A DNA stretch of 64,000 nt from Oscillospiraceae bacterium (lineage in GTDB: Bacteria; Bacillota; Clostridia; Oscillospirales; Oscillospiraceae): contig CACXJE010000001.1 of the NCBI GenBank assembly GCA_902767915.1, forward strand, positions 62,001-126,000, given 5' to 3'. Made by a program: the position numbers and the translations under genes. Each line of letters begins with the position of its first letter. Positions within the stretch are counted from its first letter, which is position 1. The notes beneath the pieces were generated by a model. That model saw nothing but the letters and a program-made list of their open reading frames with translations. It had not been told where the DNA came from and made no database searches. This document shows, piece by piece, positions 1 to 7,394 of this stretch.

Positions 1-830
1 TCCTGGATGATGCGCCGGGCCTTGGATTCCTCTCCCTTGGCCACAGGATTCCGGTAAACGTGCTCGAACATAAAGGCCCGCAGCGCCAGCATGGCACTTT
101 CGATTTCGGGGGTCATTTCAATCACCGGCCGGCCCATGGAGGTCTGCACCACATCGGAGACCAGGGTGTTGATCCGCTGGGAATGGGTATTGCCAAGGAC
201 GGCCGCAATCTCCGGCGGAATGTCCTCGTTGCGAAGGATCCCCGCCCGCATGGCGTCGTCAATGTCGTGGTTGATGTAGGCGATCCGGTCAGAAAGCCGG
301 ACAATCTGTCCCTCCAGGGTCTCCGCCTGGTCCGGGCCGCTGTGGCACAGGATGCCCCGGCGGACCTCATAGGTCAGATTCAAGCCCAGGCCGTTCTTTT
401 CCAGCTTGTCCACCACCCGCAGAGACTGCTCGTTGTGGTGGAAGGGGATCCCCATGATCTCCGTCAATGCCGCCTCTCCTGCATGGCCGAAGGGAGTATG
501 GCCCAGGTCGTGACCCATGGCGGCTGCCTCGGTCAGGTCTTCATTCAGGCACAAGGCTCTGGCAATGGTCCGGGCGATCCGGGATACCTCCAGAGTATGG
601 GTCATCCGGGTCCGGTAATGGTCGCCCTCCGGCTGCAGAAACACCTGGGTCTTATGCATCAGGCGGCGGAAGCTGCGGCTGTGGAGGATGCGGTCCGCGT
701 CCCGCTGGTAGCAGGTGCGGTCCTCCCGCTCCGGTTCCGGTCTCCCCCGCCCACGGCTCTGCGAAGCCTTGGCGGCCCAGGGGGCCAGATTCACTTCTTC
801 CCGCTGTTCAATGACTTCTCTGATGGTCAT
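1..830 (-). CDS. dgt: dGTP triphosphohydrolase-like HD-domain protein (3' part missing)
   Basis: Deoxyguanosinetriphosphate triphosphohydrolase family protein, expected to cleave dNTPs to nucleoside and triphosphate in the cytoplasm. About 276 codons are visible and the C-terminus lies outside the window; family members usually have about 330-450 residues. The translation shows the N-terminal HSRSFRRLMHKTQVF segment (about residues 50-64), an RMTHTLEVSRIA helix with the first metal-binding His, the HD pair in MGHDLGHTPFGHAGE (about 106-120) and a later HNEQSL motif. The ATG at 830 is preceded by GGTGAG. The gene stands alone, with a paired palindromic repeat upstream. The HD fold and family are clear; the exact nucleotide substrate is not readable from sequence. 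Confidence 0.9.
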   Translation of the reverse strand, partial: MTIREVIEQREEVNLAPWAAKASQSRGRGRPEPEREDRTCYQRDADRILHSRSFRRLMHKTQVFLQPEGDHYRTRMTHTLEVSRIARTIARALCLNEDLTEAAAMGHDLGHTPFGHAGEAALTEIMGIPFHHNEQSLRVVDKLEKNGLGLNLTYEVRRGILCHSGPDQAETLEGQIVRLSDRIAYINHDIDDAMRAGILRNEDIPPEIAAVLGNTHSQRINTLVSDVVQTSMGRPVIEMTPEIESAMLALRAFMFEHVYRNPVAKGEESKARRIIQ

Positions 831-920
831 TTTTCTCACCCTTTATATTGTTCGCAGCGAAAACAAAAATTCCTCTATAATTGAAAAAATAATTGCAAAT
901 TCGGATTTGTCAACCACATT

Positions 921-990
921 GTAGCGCGGGCTATTAGCCCGCAAATTCGACAGGCTGGTGCGTATCGGGCGGGCAGATTGCCCGCGCTAC
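921..990. repeat. Head-to-head pair of small palindromic repeats
   Basis: Two hairpin-forming palindromes face each other. The left one (926-942) has arms GCGGGCTA and TAGCCCGC around one T. The right one (about 968-984) has arms GCGGGCA and TGCCCGC around GAT. The outer edges are mirror images: GTAGCGCGGGC opens the element and GCCCGCGCTAC closes it. This two-part design resembles REP/BIME elements and belongs to the variable-arm family found elsewhere in the window. It occupies most of the gap between the dGTPase and YigZ genes. Confidence 0.8.
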
Positions 991-1009
991 ATTTATACAA
1001 ATACCGATT

Positions 1010-1642
1010 TCAACCCTCCACGGGCACTGCCCGGAATTCCTCGCCGATCTCCAGAGGCGTCACGGCGCCCCGGGTCAGGTCGACGACCCGGGCGCAGAAA
1101 TCCGGCGCCCGGTCCGCGGGCAGCAGACTGTGAATGCAGATATCGGCGCTGTACTCCGTGTCCGAGACAATGCCGCCGAAGCGCTCCACCTCCTGACGAA
1201 GCCGCTCATAATAGTTATAGGGCAGAATCAGATCCAGCTGCTTCCAGAGCTGCTTTCGGGCAATGCCCGCTGCCTGCAGAGCCTCCCGGGCGGACTTGCC
1301 GTAGGCCCGGACCAGGCCGCCGGTACCCAGCAGGGTCCCGCCGAAATAACGGGTCACGATGCAGCAGACGTTTTCTACGCCGGCTCCCCGCAAAACCTCC
1401 AGCACAGGCATTCCTGCGGTGCCCTGGGGCTCTCCGTCGTCGGAGTAGCGAGTGGGGCCGCCGTGGATGATATAGGCATAAACGTTATGGGTGGCGTCCC
1501 AGTGCTGCTGGCGCATGGCCTTCAGATGCTCCAGGGCCTCCTCCTCGGTCTCTGTCACCCAGATCCGGCCGATGAAGCGGGATTTTTTCTCGATGAATTC
1601 GGTCTGACTATCAGAAGCCGGGACTTTATATGCTTCCATCAT
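1010..1642 (-). CDS. yigZ: YigZ/IMPACT family protein
   Basis: 210-residue protein of the YigZ (UPF0029/IMPACT N-terminal) family. These are small cytoplasmic proteins with a ribosomal-protein-S5-like fold plus a C-terminal ferredoxin-like domain; their biochemical role is not settled. Visible family signatures are KKSRFIGRIWV near the N-terminus, RYSDDGEPQGTAGMP (about 66-80), and VTRYFGGTLLGTGGLVRAY (about 95-115). Length matches the family. Two ATGs lie in tandem (1642 and 1639); the second is better spaced from the GAGG at about 1647-1650, so the true start may be one codon later. The upstream gap is filled by three palindromic repeats. Confidence 0.9.
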   Translation of the reverse strand: MMEAYKVPASDSQTEFIEKKSRFIGRIWVTETEEEALEHLKAMRQQHWDATHNVYAYIIHGGPTRYSDDGEPQGTAGMPVLEVLRGAGVENVCCIVTRYFGGTLLGTGGLVRAYGKSAREALQAAGIARKQLWKQLDLILPYNYYERLRQEVERFGGIVSDTEYSADICIHSLLPADRAPDFCARVVDLTRGAVTPLEIGEEFRAVPVEG

Positions 1643-1659
1643 GATACCTCTTTATGGGG

Positions 1660-1790
1660 GATAAGGGCCGATGTAGGCATCGGCCCCTACGGGGTGATTT
1701 CGTATTCGACGTGGCGAGCAATGCTCGCCGCTATGGGCAGGGTACCGGTGGCGGCCAATGGCCGCCGCTACGGGTGGATTTCGTATTGGG
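1660..1790. repeat. Run of three palindromic repeats with different arms
   Basis: Three palindromes follow one another in the same orientation. The first (1665-1686) has arms GGGCCGATG/CATCGGCCC. The second (1713-1729) has GGCGAGCA/TGCTCGCC around one A. The third (1750-1766) has GGCGGCCA/TGGCCGCC around one A. The arms differ between copies but each pair is perfectly complementary. The right flanks are alike (CTACGGGG, GCTATGGGC, GCTACGGG), and copies 1 and 3 are both followed by a GGATTTCGTATT-like tract. The run fills the hflX-yigZ intergenic gap. Confidence 0.85.
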
Positions 1791-3021
1791 AAAGGCGGCC
1801 GTAGAGGACCGGGTCACACTCGGCTTCGATTTCGATGCCCCGGACCGTGTAGTCCACCCGGTAGACGGTGGCCTTGTCGTGAAGGGTTTCCACCATGCCG
1901 CCCATGCTGTAGGGCAGCAGGAAGACGGCCCGGCGCAGATCCCTGCAGAGCTCCCGCTCCATGGCTGCAAAGAGGCTGTCCAGCCCTTCGCCGGTCTTGG
2001 CGGAAAGGATGACGTTCTGCTCTCCCCCGGGCAGCTCCTCCCGGTTTGCCAGGTCCGCCTTATTGTAGCAGCGGATCACCGGAGTCTCCGGGTTAGCCAG
2101 CTGCTCGATCAGCCGGTCCACCACCCGGATCTGGTCCTCCCGTTCCGGATCCGCAGCGTCGATCACATGCAGCAGCAGGTCCGCGTATTCCAGCTCCTCC
2201 AGCGTGGCCTTGAAGGCCTCCACCAGATGGTGGGGCAGCTTGGCAATGAAACCGACCGTATCGGAAATCAGAACGGTCAGCCGGTCGGAGACCTCCAACT
2301 GGCGGGTAGTCGTGTCCAGGGTGTCAAACAATCTGTTATTGGCCGGGATCCCCGCGCCTGTCAGCCGATTCAACAGGGTGGATTTCCCCGCGTTGGTATA
2401 GCCCACGATGGCCACCACCGGGATCTCGTTCTTGATCCGGCGTCGACGCTCCACCGCCCGGAGCTTCCGGATCTGGGCCAGCTCCTCCTCCAGACGGTCG
2501 ATCCGGGCGCGGATATGGCGCCGGTCCGTTTCCAGCTTGGTTTCGCCTGGGCCCCGGGTGCCGATACCGCCGCCCAGCCGGGACATGGAGGTGCCCATGC
2601 CCGAGAGCTTGGGCAGCAGATATTTATATTGGGCCAGCTCCACCTGCAGCCGGCCTTCGGCGGTCTTGGCCCGCTGGGCAAAGATGTCCAGGATCAGCGC
2701 GGAACGGTCCAGGACCGTGGCGCCGGTGATCTCCTCCAGGGCACGGATCTGACTGGGAGAAAGGTCGTTATCAAAAATGACCATGTCGGCCTGATTGTTT
2801 TCGGCCAGCTCCCGGATCTCCTGCGCCTTTCCCTCTCCCACAAAGCTGTGGGGATCCGGCGCGTGCCGGTTCTGCAAAACCTTGGCGACGCATTGGCCGC
2901 CGGCGGTCTCCAGCAGGGCCTCCAGCTCGTCCAGAGACGACTCTGTGGCCTGGTCTTCCTTCTTGAAGCAGTCGGCGGCAAGGCCGCACAGGACTGCGCG
3001 TTCGATTTTATGCTCTTCCAT
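1768..3021 (-). CDS. hflX: GTPase HflX
   Basis: Ribosome-associated GTPase HflX, which splits stalled or heat-damaged 70S ribosomes. 417 residues. The N-terminal HflX domain with KAQEIRELAENN is followed by the glycine-rich hinge (SRLGGGIGTRGPGETKLE, about residues 165-182). The Ras-like GTPase domain then shows the P-loop GYTNAGKST, the G3 motif DTVGF and the G4-type CYNKADL. The start is set at the ATG at 3021, directly after an excellent AAGGAGG seven bases upstream. The frame stays open further upstream, but only because it runs through a palindromic repeat, and those codons should not be included. Confidence 0.95.
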   Translation of the reverse strand: MEEHKIERAVLCGLAADCFKKEDQATESSLDELEALLETAGGQCVAKVLQNRHAPDPHSFVGEGKAQEIRELAENNQADMVIFDNDLSPSQIRALEEITGATVLDRSALILDIFAQRAKTAEGRLQVELAQYKYLLPKLSGMGTSMSRLGGGIGTRGPGETKLETDRRHIRARIDRLEEELAQIRKLRAVERRRRIKNEIPVVAIVGYTNAGKSTLLNRLTGAGIPANNRLFDTLDTTTRQLEVSDRLTVLISDTVGFIAKLPHHLVEAFKATLEELEYADLLLHVIDAADPEREDQIRVVDRLIEQLANPETPVIRCYNKADLANREELPGGEQNVILSAKTGEGLDSLFAAMERELCRDLRRAVFLLPYSMGGMVETLHDKATVYRVDYTVRGIEIEAECDPVLYGRLSQYEIHP

Positions 3022-3030
3022 AGGGTACCT

Positions 3031-3066
3031 CCTTGCGGCGGGCGCACACTGTGCGCCCCTACAGAG
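3031..3066. repeat. Palindromic repeat, single copy
   Basis: A 19-bp palindrome at 3040-3058 (arms GGGCGCACA/TGTGCGCCC around one C) is followed by CCTACAG, a variant of the family's usual CCTACGG flank. It sits between the rpmE terminator and the hflX ribosome binding site, so it would be in the hflX leader if transcription reads through. Confidence 0.8.
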
Positions 3067-3088
3067 GCGCAATTTGCGATGAAACGCG

Positions 3089-3122
3089 AAAAAAAGCCCG
3101 CACCAAAATCAGGTGCGGGCTT
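3089..3122 (-). terminator. Rho-independent terminator of rpmE
   Basis: Read on the minus strand, an 11-bp stem (AAGCCCGCACC with its complement, 3094-3122) with a 7-base loop is followed by a run of seven T. It lies nine bases after the L31 stop codon. Confidence 0.9.
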
Positions 3123-3130
3123 GGACGATC

Positions 3131-3340
3131 TTACTTCAGGCCGTACTTCTTGTTGAAACGATCAACACGTCCACCGGTGTCAACCAGCTTCTGCTTGCCG
3201 GTGTAGAAAGGGTGGCACTTGGGGCACTTGGAGCAGATTTCAACCTTGATGTCCTTCTTGGTGGAACCGGTCTCGATGATCTCGCCGCATGCGCATCTGA
3301 TGGTCGTCTGTTCGTACTTGGGATGGATACCTTCCTTCAT
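3131..3340 (-). CDS. rpmE: 50S ribosomal protein L31
   Basis: Ribosomal protein bL31, a small component of the large subunit at the central protuberance. 69 residues, normal length. It opens [16 protein letters not shown] and contains the zinc-ribbon cysteines of the C+ type (CACG near residue 16 and [15 protein letters not shown] near 36-50), so this is the zinc-binding form. AGGTGA lies upstream of the ATG. It is a single-gene transcript with its own strong promoter (3407-3435) and a terminator. Confidence 0.97.
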   Translation of the reverse strand: MKEGIHPKYEQTTIRCACGEIIETGSTKKDIKVEICSKCPKCHPFYTGKQKLVDTGGRVDRFNKKYGLK

Positions 3341-3400
3341 TTCAGTTCACCTCTTTCTGTTATGGTAAAGGGCATAATTGCCCTGCGATTTTCAATCAGC
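3341..3400 (-). promoter_or_regulatory. L31 leader with a short hairpin
   Basis: The predicted 5' leader of rpmE (about 60 nt) carries a perfect 14-bp palindrome, GGGCATAATTGCCC (3371-3384), upstream of the AGGTGA site. Autoregulatory L31 leaders have been proposed in several phyla. Whether this one matches a known leader class is an inference from position only. Confidence 0.3.
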
Positions 3401-3406
3401 CCGCAT

Positions 3407-3435
3407 ATAATAGCACATGTCCCCTGAAAATGCAA
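3407..3435 (-). promoter_or_regulatory. SigA-type promoter of rpmE
   Basis: On the minus strand TTGCAT (3435-3430), a 17-base spacer and TATTAT (3412-3407) preceded by TGC (extended -10). It lies about 65 bases upstream of the L31 ATG. Confidence 0.75.
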
Positions 3436-3530
3436 GTCTTTTTTTCAAAAAATCGGAATAATTTTTTGGGAAATCCACCAGATATTGGGGATATGCTTCC
3501 TCGCCTGCCCACAGGGCGGCGTAACGCCAT

Positions 3531-4817
3531 TCAAAGCCCCGGCAGATAGGAAACCCGCAGGCCTGCCTCCTCCCCGCCGGGACGGGGCCCCTCCTCAGAA
3601 AAGAGGCTGTAGAGGTCCGCAGCACGGGTCTCCAGACTGTAATAGTCCGCGTCCGGCGGGGTTTCGCCGGCGTTGACCAGGGAGTACCGGGCCTTCCTTT
3701 CCCGCAGCAGGGCCCTGCCCCGGTCGTTGAAGGCCAGGACCCGGACATAGGGGGCCTTTTTCGCCAGGTCATCTTCTGTGAGCCCAAGCACCGCGCACAG
3801 CAGCATCCGGCGCAGGCGGGAAAGGGCATAGCGTTTGGATTTCGTGGCTGCGAGGATCTCCTCCACGGAGGCACAGGACCGGGCGTTTTTCATGAACTTC
3901 GACCAAAGGCCCTCAGAGCCGAAGGGCAGGGCTCGGAAAGCCGCCTCAGGCAGGGTGCGTAGAATGGCCAGAACCGCCCGCTCCCCGGCCGCCATGGTGT
4001 GGATGGGGGCGGCTGCGTACAGCTCCCGCAGGCAGGACGGAACCGCGGCCCGCCACCGTGGCAGTTCTTGATGCGTCTGCAGGGGGAGGCCTTGCTTTTC
4101 CGCCTGCGGAACTTCCGGGTTTTGATTTGTCTCCGACAAATCGCATTCGATCCGATTGCCGGACGAGCAAGGCTCGTCCCTACGGCTGATTTCCAGGGCT
4201 TTTCGCAGGGCGGTCGCCGAGGGCGCTTCCGGGTCCAGGGTTTCGGCGTGATAGCTTCCCGGACGATGGATCGGCAGGGGCTGCATCGGACTTCCCTGCC
4301 GCAGGATGGCCTTGCAGTACTCCACCGCCAGGATATCGTTTGGTGCGGAGACCGCCCCGCAGCCCAGAGTCTCCAGGGCCCGGGCTCTCGCTGTGGGATA
4401 GGAGCAGCCGGAGGACAGATGCTCCCGCACCAGCCCGTCAAAGCGCGGGTCAAGATTTCGTTCAGCGGTTGACATAAGCAAATTACGGTCACCGCATTCG
4501 CTGCCGAAGCTGAGGCCCTCGCAGCCAAGGACGGTGAGAATCTCCACCCCTCGGGCCGCAAAGCCCTCGGCGGAGGAAAGCGCCGCAGTCAGGGGCAGCT
4601 CCAGCACCAGGTCCGCCCCGCAGCGGACGGCGGCCTCGGCCCGGAGCTGCTTCGGGAAAATCGCGGGCTCCCCCCGCTGGACATAGTTCCCGCTCATCAG
4701 GCAGACAATCCCGGTATCCGGGCCCAGTTCCTCCCGGATTTGGCGGAGCTGGGACCGGTGGCCGTTATGGAACGGGTTATATTCACAAATAATGCCGACA
4801 GGTCCCACGTTTTTCAC
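3531..4817 (-). CDS. tmcAL: tRNA(Met) cytidine acetate ligase TmcAL, with a repeat-derived insertion
   Basis: ATP-dependent acetate ligase that makes N4-acetylcytidine at the wobble base of elongator tRNA-Met (YlbM family). 428 residues. The nucleotidyltransferase signature EYNPFHNGH (about residues 12-20) carries the HxGH motif, followed by SGNYVQRGEPAIF (about 42-54) and LELPLTAALSSAEGFA (about 72-88). SATALRKALEIS near 200 is typical of the family. Immediately after it, about residues 209-255 do not look like TmcAL; DNA 4098-4184 there holds a palindromic repeat of the window-wide family plus two other palindromes, all in frame. The uses of acetate by TmcAL and of acetyl-phosphate by the divergent neighbour ackA make the pairing notable. 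Confidence 0.92.
   Translation of the reverse strand: MKNVGPVGIICEYNPFHNGHRSQLRQIREELGPDTGIVCLMSGNYVQRGEPAIFPKQLRAEAAVRCGADLVLELPLTAALSSAEGFAARGVEILTVLGCEGLSFGSECGDRNLLMSTAERNLDPRFDGLVREHLSSGCSYPTARARALETLGCGAVSAPNDILAVEYCKAILRQGSPMQPLPIHRPGSYHAETLDPEAPSATALRKALEISRRDEPCSSGNRIECDLSETNQNPEVPQAEKQGLPLQTHQELPRWRAAVPSCLRELYAAAPIHTMAAGERAVLAILRTLPEAAFRALPFGSEGLWSKFMKNARSCASVEEILAATKSKRYALSRLRRMLLCAVLGLTEDDLAKKAPYVRVLAFNDRGRALLRERKARYSLVNAGETPPDADYYSLETRAADLYSLFSEEGPRPGGEEAGLRVSYLPGL
4098..4190. repeat. Palindromic repeat cluster inside the tmcAL coding region
   Basis: Three palindromes lie side by side within tmcAL: TTCCGC-CT-GCGGAA (4098-4111), GATTTGTC-TCC-GACAAATC (4124-4142) and GGACGAGC-AAG-GCTCGTCC (4160-4178). 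The last is followed by CTACGG (4179-4184), the flank shared by the intergenic repeat family. The reading frame is kept and the repeats are translated as a linker of about 45 residues. Confidence 0.8.
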
Positions 4818-4836
4818 CTCCGGGAAAAAATTCTGC

Positions 4837-4865
4837 TTGCCTTATGGGCAATTATGCGATAGAAT
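4837..4865 (+). promoter_or_regulatory. Probable ackA promoter
   Basis: TTGCCT (4837-4842), 17-base spacer, TAGAAT (4860-4865). The predicted start point is near 4872, giving a leader of about 60 nt before ackA. Confidence 0.6.
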
Positions 4866-4880
4866 AGATCTGTTGGAATC

Positions 4881-4908
4881 ATTGTATCACACCAATGCAA
4901 AAAATCAA
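4881..4908 (-). promoter_or_regulatory. Probable tmcAL promoter
   Basis: On the minus strand TTGATT (4908-4903), 16-base spacer, TACAAT (4886-4881). The predicted start point (about 4874) nearly coincides with that of the opposing ackA promoter, so the two promoters face each other and their transcripts would cross. Confidence 0.6.
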
Positions 4909-4933
4909 CGAATAATTTAGGAGTGTGCAGATT

Positions 4934-6121
4934 ATGAAGATTCTTGTCATCAACGCAGGCAGTTCCTCCCTGAAGTATCAGCTCATGGATCCCGATTCCG
5001 GCGACGTGTTCGCCAAGGGTCTGTGCGAGCGTATCGGCATTGACGGCCGCCTGACTCACAAGGCTCCCGCCAAGGACATCAAGGTCACCCTGGATATCCC
5101 CATGCCCACCCACGCCGAAGCCATCACCGCGGTTCTGGACATCCTTGTGGATCCCGTGAACGGCGTTGTTGCCTCTGTGGATGAGATCGACGCTGTCGGT
5201 CACCGGGTTGTTCACGGCGGCATGAAATTTGCCGGCTCCTGCCTCATCGACGATGCCTGCCTGGAAGCTGTACGGGCCTGCATCCCTCTGGGCCCCCTGC
5301 ATAACCCCGCCAACCTGCTGGGCATCGAGGCCTGCCAGAAGATCATGCCCAACAAGCCCCAGGTCGCGGTCTTCGACACTGCCTACCATATGACCATGCC
5401 CCCCAAGGCCTATCGCTACGCCATTCCCGATGAGTACTACGAGAAGGACAGCCTCCGCCGCTACGGCTTCCACGGCACCTCCCACCGCTACATCGCCAAG
5501 CGCGTCGAAGCCCTCATGGGCAAGGGTCTGAAGGTCATCAACTGCCATCTGGGCAACGGCTCCTCCCTGGCTGCCATCTACGACGGCAAGTGCCAGGATA
5601 CCTCCATGGGTCTGAGCCCCCTGTGCGGCGTGCCTATGGGCACCCGTGTGGGCGACGTGGACAACACCGTCCTGCAGTACATCTGCAAGAACTACAACAA
5701 GTCCGTAGACGAGGTCATGACCATCCTCAACAAGAAGTCCGGCGTGCTGGCTCTGTCCGGCGGTCTGAGCTCCGACTTCCGTGATCTGGAGGCCGCTGCA
5801 GACCAGGGCAACGAGAAGTGCAAGCTGGCGCTGGAGAAGTTCTGCTACGAGGTCAAGAAGTACATCGGCGCCTACGCCGCCGCGCTGGGCGGACTGGATG
5901 TTCTGGTCTTTACCGCCGGCATCGGCGAGAACGGCGCCACCACCCGCGCCGCCATCTGCGAGGGTCTGGAATTCCTCGGCGTCAAGCTGGATCCCGAGAA
6001 GAACAAGCTCAGAGGCGACGAGCGGATCATCTCCGCCCCCGACTCCAAGGTCACCGTCTGGGTCATCCCCACCAACGAAGAGCTGATGATCGCCCAGGAC
6101 ACCGCGGAGCTGGCCAAGTAA
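4934..6121 (+). CDS. ackA: Acetate kinase
   Basis: Acetate kinase interconverts acetyl-phosphate + ADP and acetate + ATP, the energy-yielding last step of acetate fermentation. 395 residues, the usual length. Signatures: NAGSSSLKYQL at the N-terminus, GHRVVHGG (about 90), FDTAYHMTMP (about 148-157) with the catalytic Asp, YGFHGTSHRY (about 176-185), the phosphate-binding NCHLGNGSS (about 202-210), and FTAGIGENG near 325. The ATG at 4934 lies ten bases after AGGAG (4919-4923); an in-frame GTG nine bases earlier is too close to that site. No pta gene is adjacent. A strong hairpin follows the stop. Codon usage is strongly biased to C-ending codons, suggesting high expression. Confidence 0.97.
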   Translation: MKILVINAGSSSLKYQLMDPDSGDVFAKGLCERIGIDGRLTHKAPAKDIKVTLDIPMPTHAEAITAVLDILVDPVNGVVASVDEIDAVGHRVVHGGMKFAGSCLIDDACLEAVRACIPLGPLHNPANLLGIEACQKIMPNKPQVAVFDTAYHMTMPPKAYRYAIPDEYYEKDSLRRYGFHGTSHRYIAKRVEALMGKGLKVINCHLGNGSSLAAIYDGKCQDTSMGLSPLCGVPMGTRVGDVDNTVLQYICKNYNKSVDEVMTILNKKSGVLALSGGLSSDFRDLEAAADQGNEKCKLALEKFCYEVKKYIGAYAAALGGLDVLVFTAGIGENGATTRAAICEGLEFLGVKLDPEKNKLRGDERIISAPDSKVTVWVIPTNEELMIAQDTAELAK

Positions 6122-6140
6122 GCTTCCCGGTTCACGCACA

Positions 6141-6176
6141 AAAACAAGCACCCATTTTCTGGGTGCTTGTTTTTTA
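6141..6176 (+). terminator. Terminator between ackA and the DUF4129-like gene
   Basis: Stem ACAAGCACCCA / TGGGTGCTTGT (6144-6170) with a 5-base loop and T runs on both strands, so it may stop ackA and the converging minus-strand operon alike. Its right edge overlaps the stop codon of the minus-strand gene. Confidence 0.9.
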
Positions 6177-7394
6177 TGCTTTTGGAGCTTTCTCCAGGCG
6201 ATGAAGGGCGTCCTTCAGGGCTCGGTAGTCCTCCTTGGTGGAGGGCTCCGCCCCGTAGCGTGCCTTGGTATAGACGCTGTGGATCACCGAACGGGCCTCG
6301 GTCCGGGGCAGGTTGGCGGCGTTCTCCAGCTCGGTGGGCGTCATGCTGGACAGGTCTGTACGCTTCCCGGCGGTCTGCAGAATCCTGCGGCCGTAACGGC
6401 GGCGGATCCGCTTGTCATAGGCGGACTTTTCCTCCTCCACCGGGGTCTCCTCCCGTTCCTTCCGGGACAGATGCTCCACAACAAACTGGTCCTCCTGGGG
6501 TTTTCGGTGCTTTTCCTCCCCGTCCAGGAAGCTGCGAAGCACATGCACAACGGCAAAGCCCGCAAGAAACACAGCAACCCCCACAAACAAATATGACAGG
6601 ATTTGAAACGACGTTTCAACCAGCTTGAAATTCCACGCTCTGGACTCTCCGATCTGATAGACCCGCTCCTCCGGGATGATTTCCTCCTTCTCCGGCAGGG
6701 TGGGGGCCACCGTCTGGCCGTCCCCGCGGACATACTGGCTTGGATCATACGCCCGGTCGGAAACCTTCAGAAGCTGCGGAATCGCGGCGGTCAGCAGCAT
6801 GCCGATCAGCAGAAAGCCGATGACCAGCTTTCTGTTCAGAGACACAAGGCTTCGGATCGAAACATGCCCGTCCCGGTCCTCATAAATGGAGGCCAGGAGC
6901 TTGGTCTGGTTGCGATAGAGCAGAAAATCCAGCAGCAGCATCACAGACAAACCCACGGCAAGGGCGCTCAGAATCGGCAGCTCTCCGATTTTCCCCAGAG
7001 AGTACACCAGCAGCCCCACCAGCAAAGCGGGCGCCTTGGGGACGGTCAGAAGGAGCTTCCCGTTGGGCCGGGCCAGCAGCAGGCCTGTCACCAGAATCGG
7101 CAGGCAGCAGAGGCCATAGTAGACCCGCCGCACCGGCATGGGGGGGATCAGGACAGAAAGCACAAGGATTCCCAGGCAGATCAGGACCCGGCGCTTTTTC
7201 GGCTTGACCCGCTCGCAGATCACCCGGATCAGCTGCACCGGGATCACGGTGCCGAAGGCCCAAAGGAGATCCGCACGCAGGCTTCCCTCCCGGAATATCA
7301 GCGCAAAGGGCAGCGCCAGGCAGAGGGTCAAAAGCGCCAGGAAAACGGATTCCACCACGTAGATCGTCACACGGATTTCCTTGATCCTGTTCAT
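6174..7394 (-). CDS. Polytopic membrane protein with DUF4129-like C-terminus
   Basis: 406-residue membrane protein, third gene of a MoxR-DUF58-membrane protein module. About seven hydrophobic segments fall in roughly residues 10-220, followed by an external loop, another membrane segment near 270-295, and a charged cytoplasmic tail. The tail ends SMTPTELENAANLPRTEAR, which resembles the helical DUF4129 module at the C-terminus of transglutaminase-type partners of MoxR. No transglutaminase core with a Cys-His-Asp triad is visible between the two membrane parts. The ATG at 7394 overlaps the DUF58 gene's TGA by four bases, indicating translational coupling. Function unknown; a role with MoxR in assembling or maturing envelope proteins is inference. 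Confidence 0.65.
   Translation of the reverse strand: MNRIKEIRVTIYVVESVFLALLTLCLALPFALIFREGSLRADLLWAFGTVIPVQLIRVICERVKPKKRRVLICLGILVLSVLIPPMPVRRVYYGLCCLPILVTGLLLARPNGKLLLTVPKAPALLVGLLVYSLGKIGELPILSALAVGLSVMLLLDFLLYRNQTKLLASIYEDRDGHVSIRSLVSLNRKLVIGFLLIGMLLTAAIPQLLKVSDRAYDPSQYVRGDGQTVAPTLPEKEEIIPEERVYQIGESRAWNFKLVETSFQILSYLFVGVAVFLAGFAVVHVLRSFLDGEEKHRKPQEDQFVVEHLSRKEREETPVEEEKSAYDKRIRRRYGRRILQTAGKRTDLSSMTPTELENAANLPRTEARSVIHSVYTKARYGAEPSTKEDYRALKDALHRLEKAPKA

Noticed and set aside
831..920. A promoter for the dGTPase gene on the minus strand
   Set aside because: The AT-rich stretch has a good TTGACA but no -10 at proper spacing, and a TATAAA too near the ATG; no reliable pair could be chosen.
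3022..3072. An upstream start for HflX
   Set aside because: The extra codons translate the palindromic repeat and skip the strong AAGGAGG next to the ATG at 3021.
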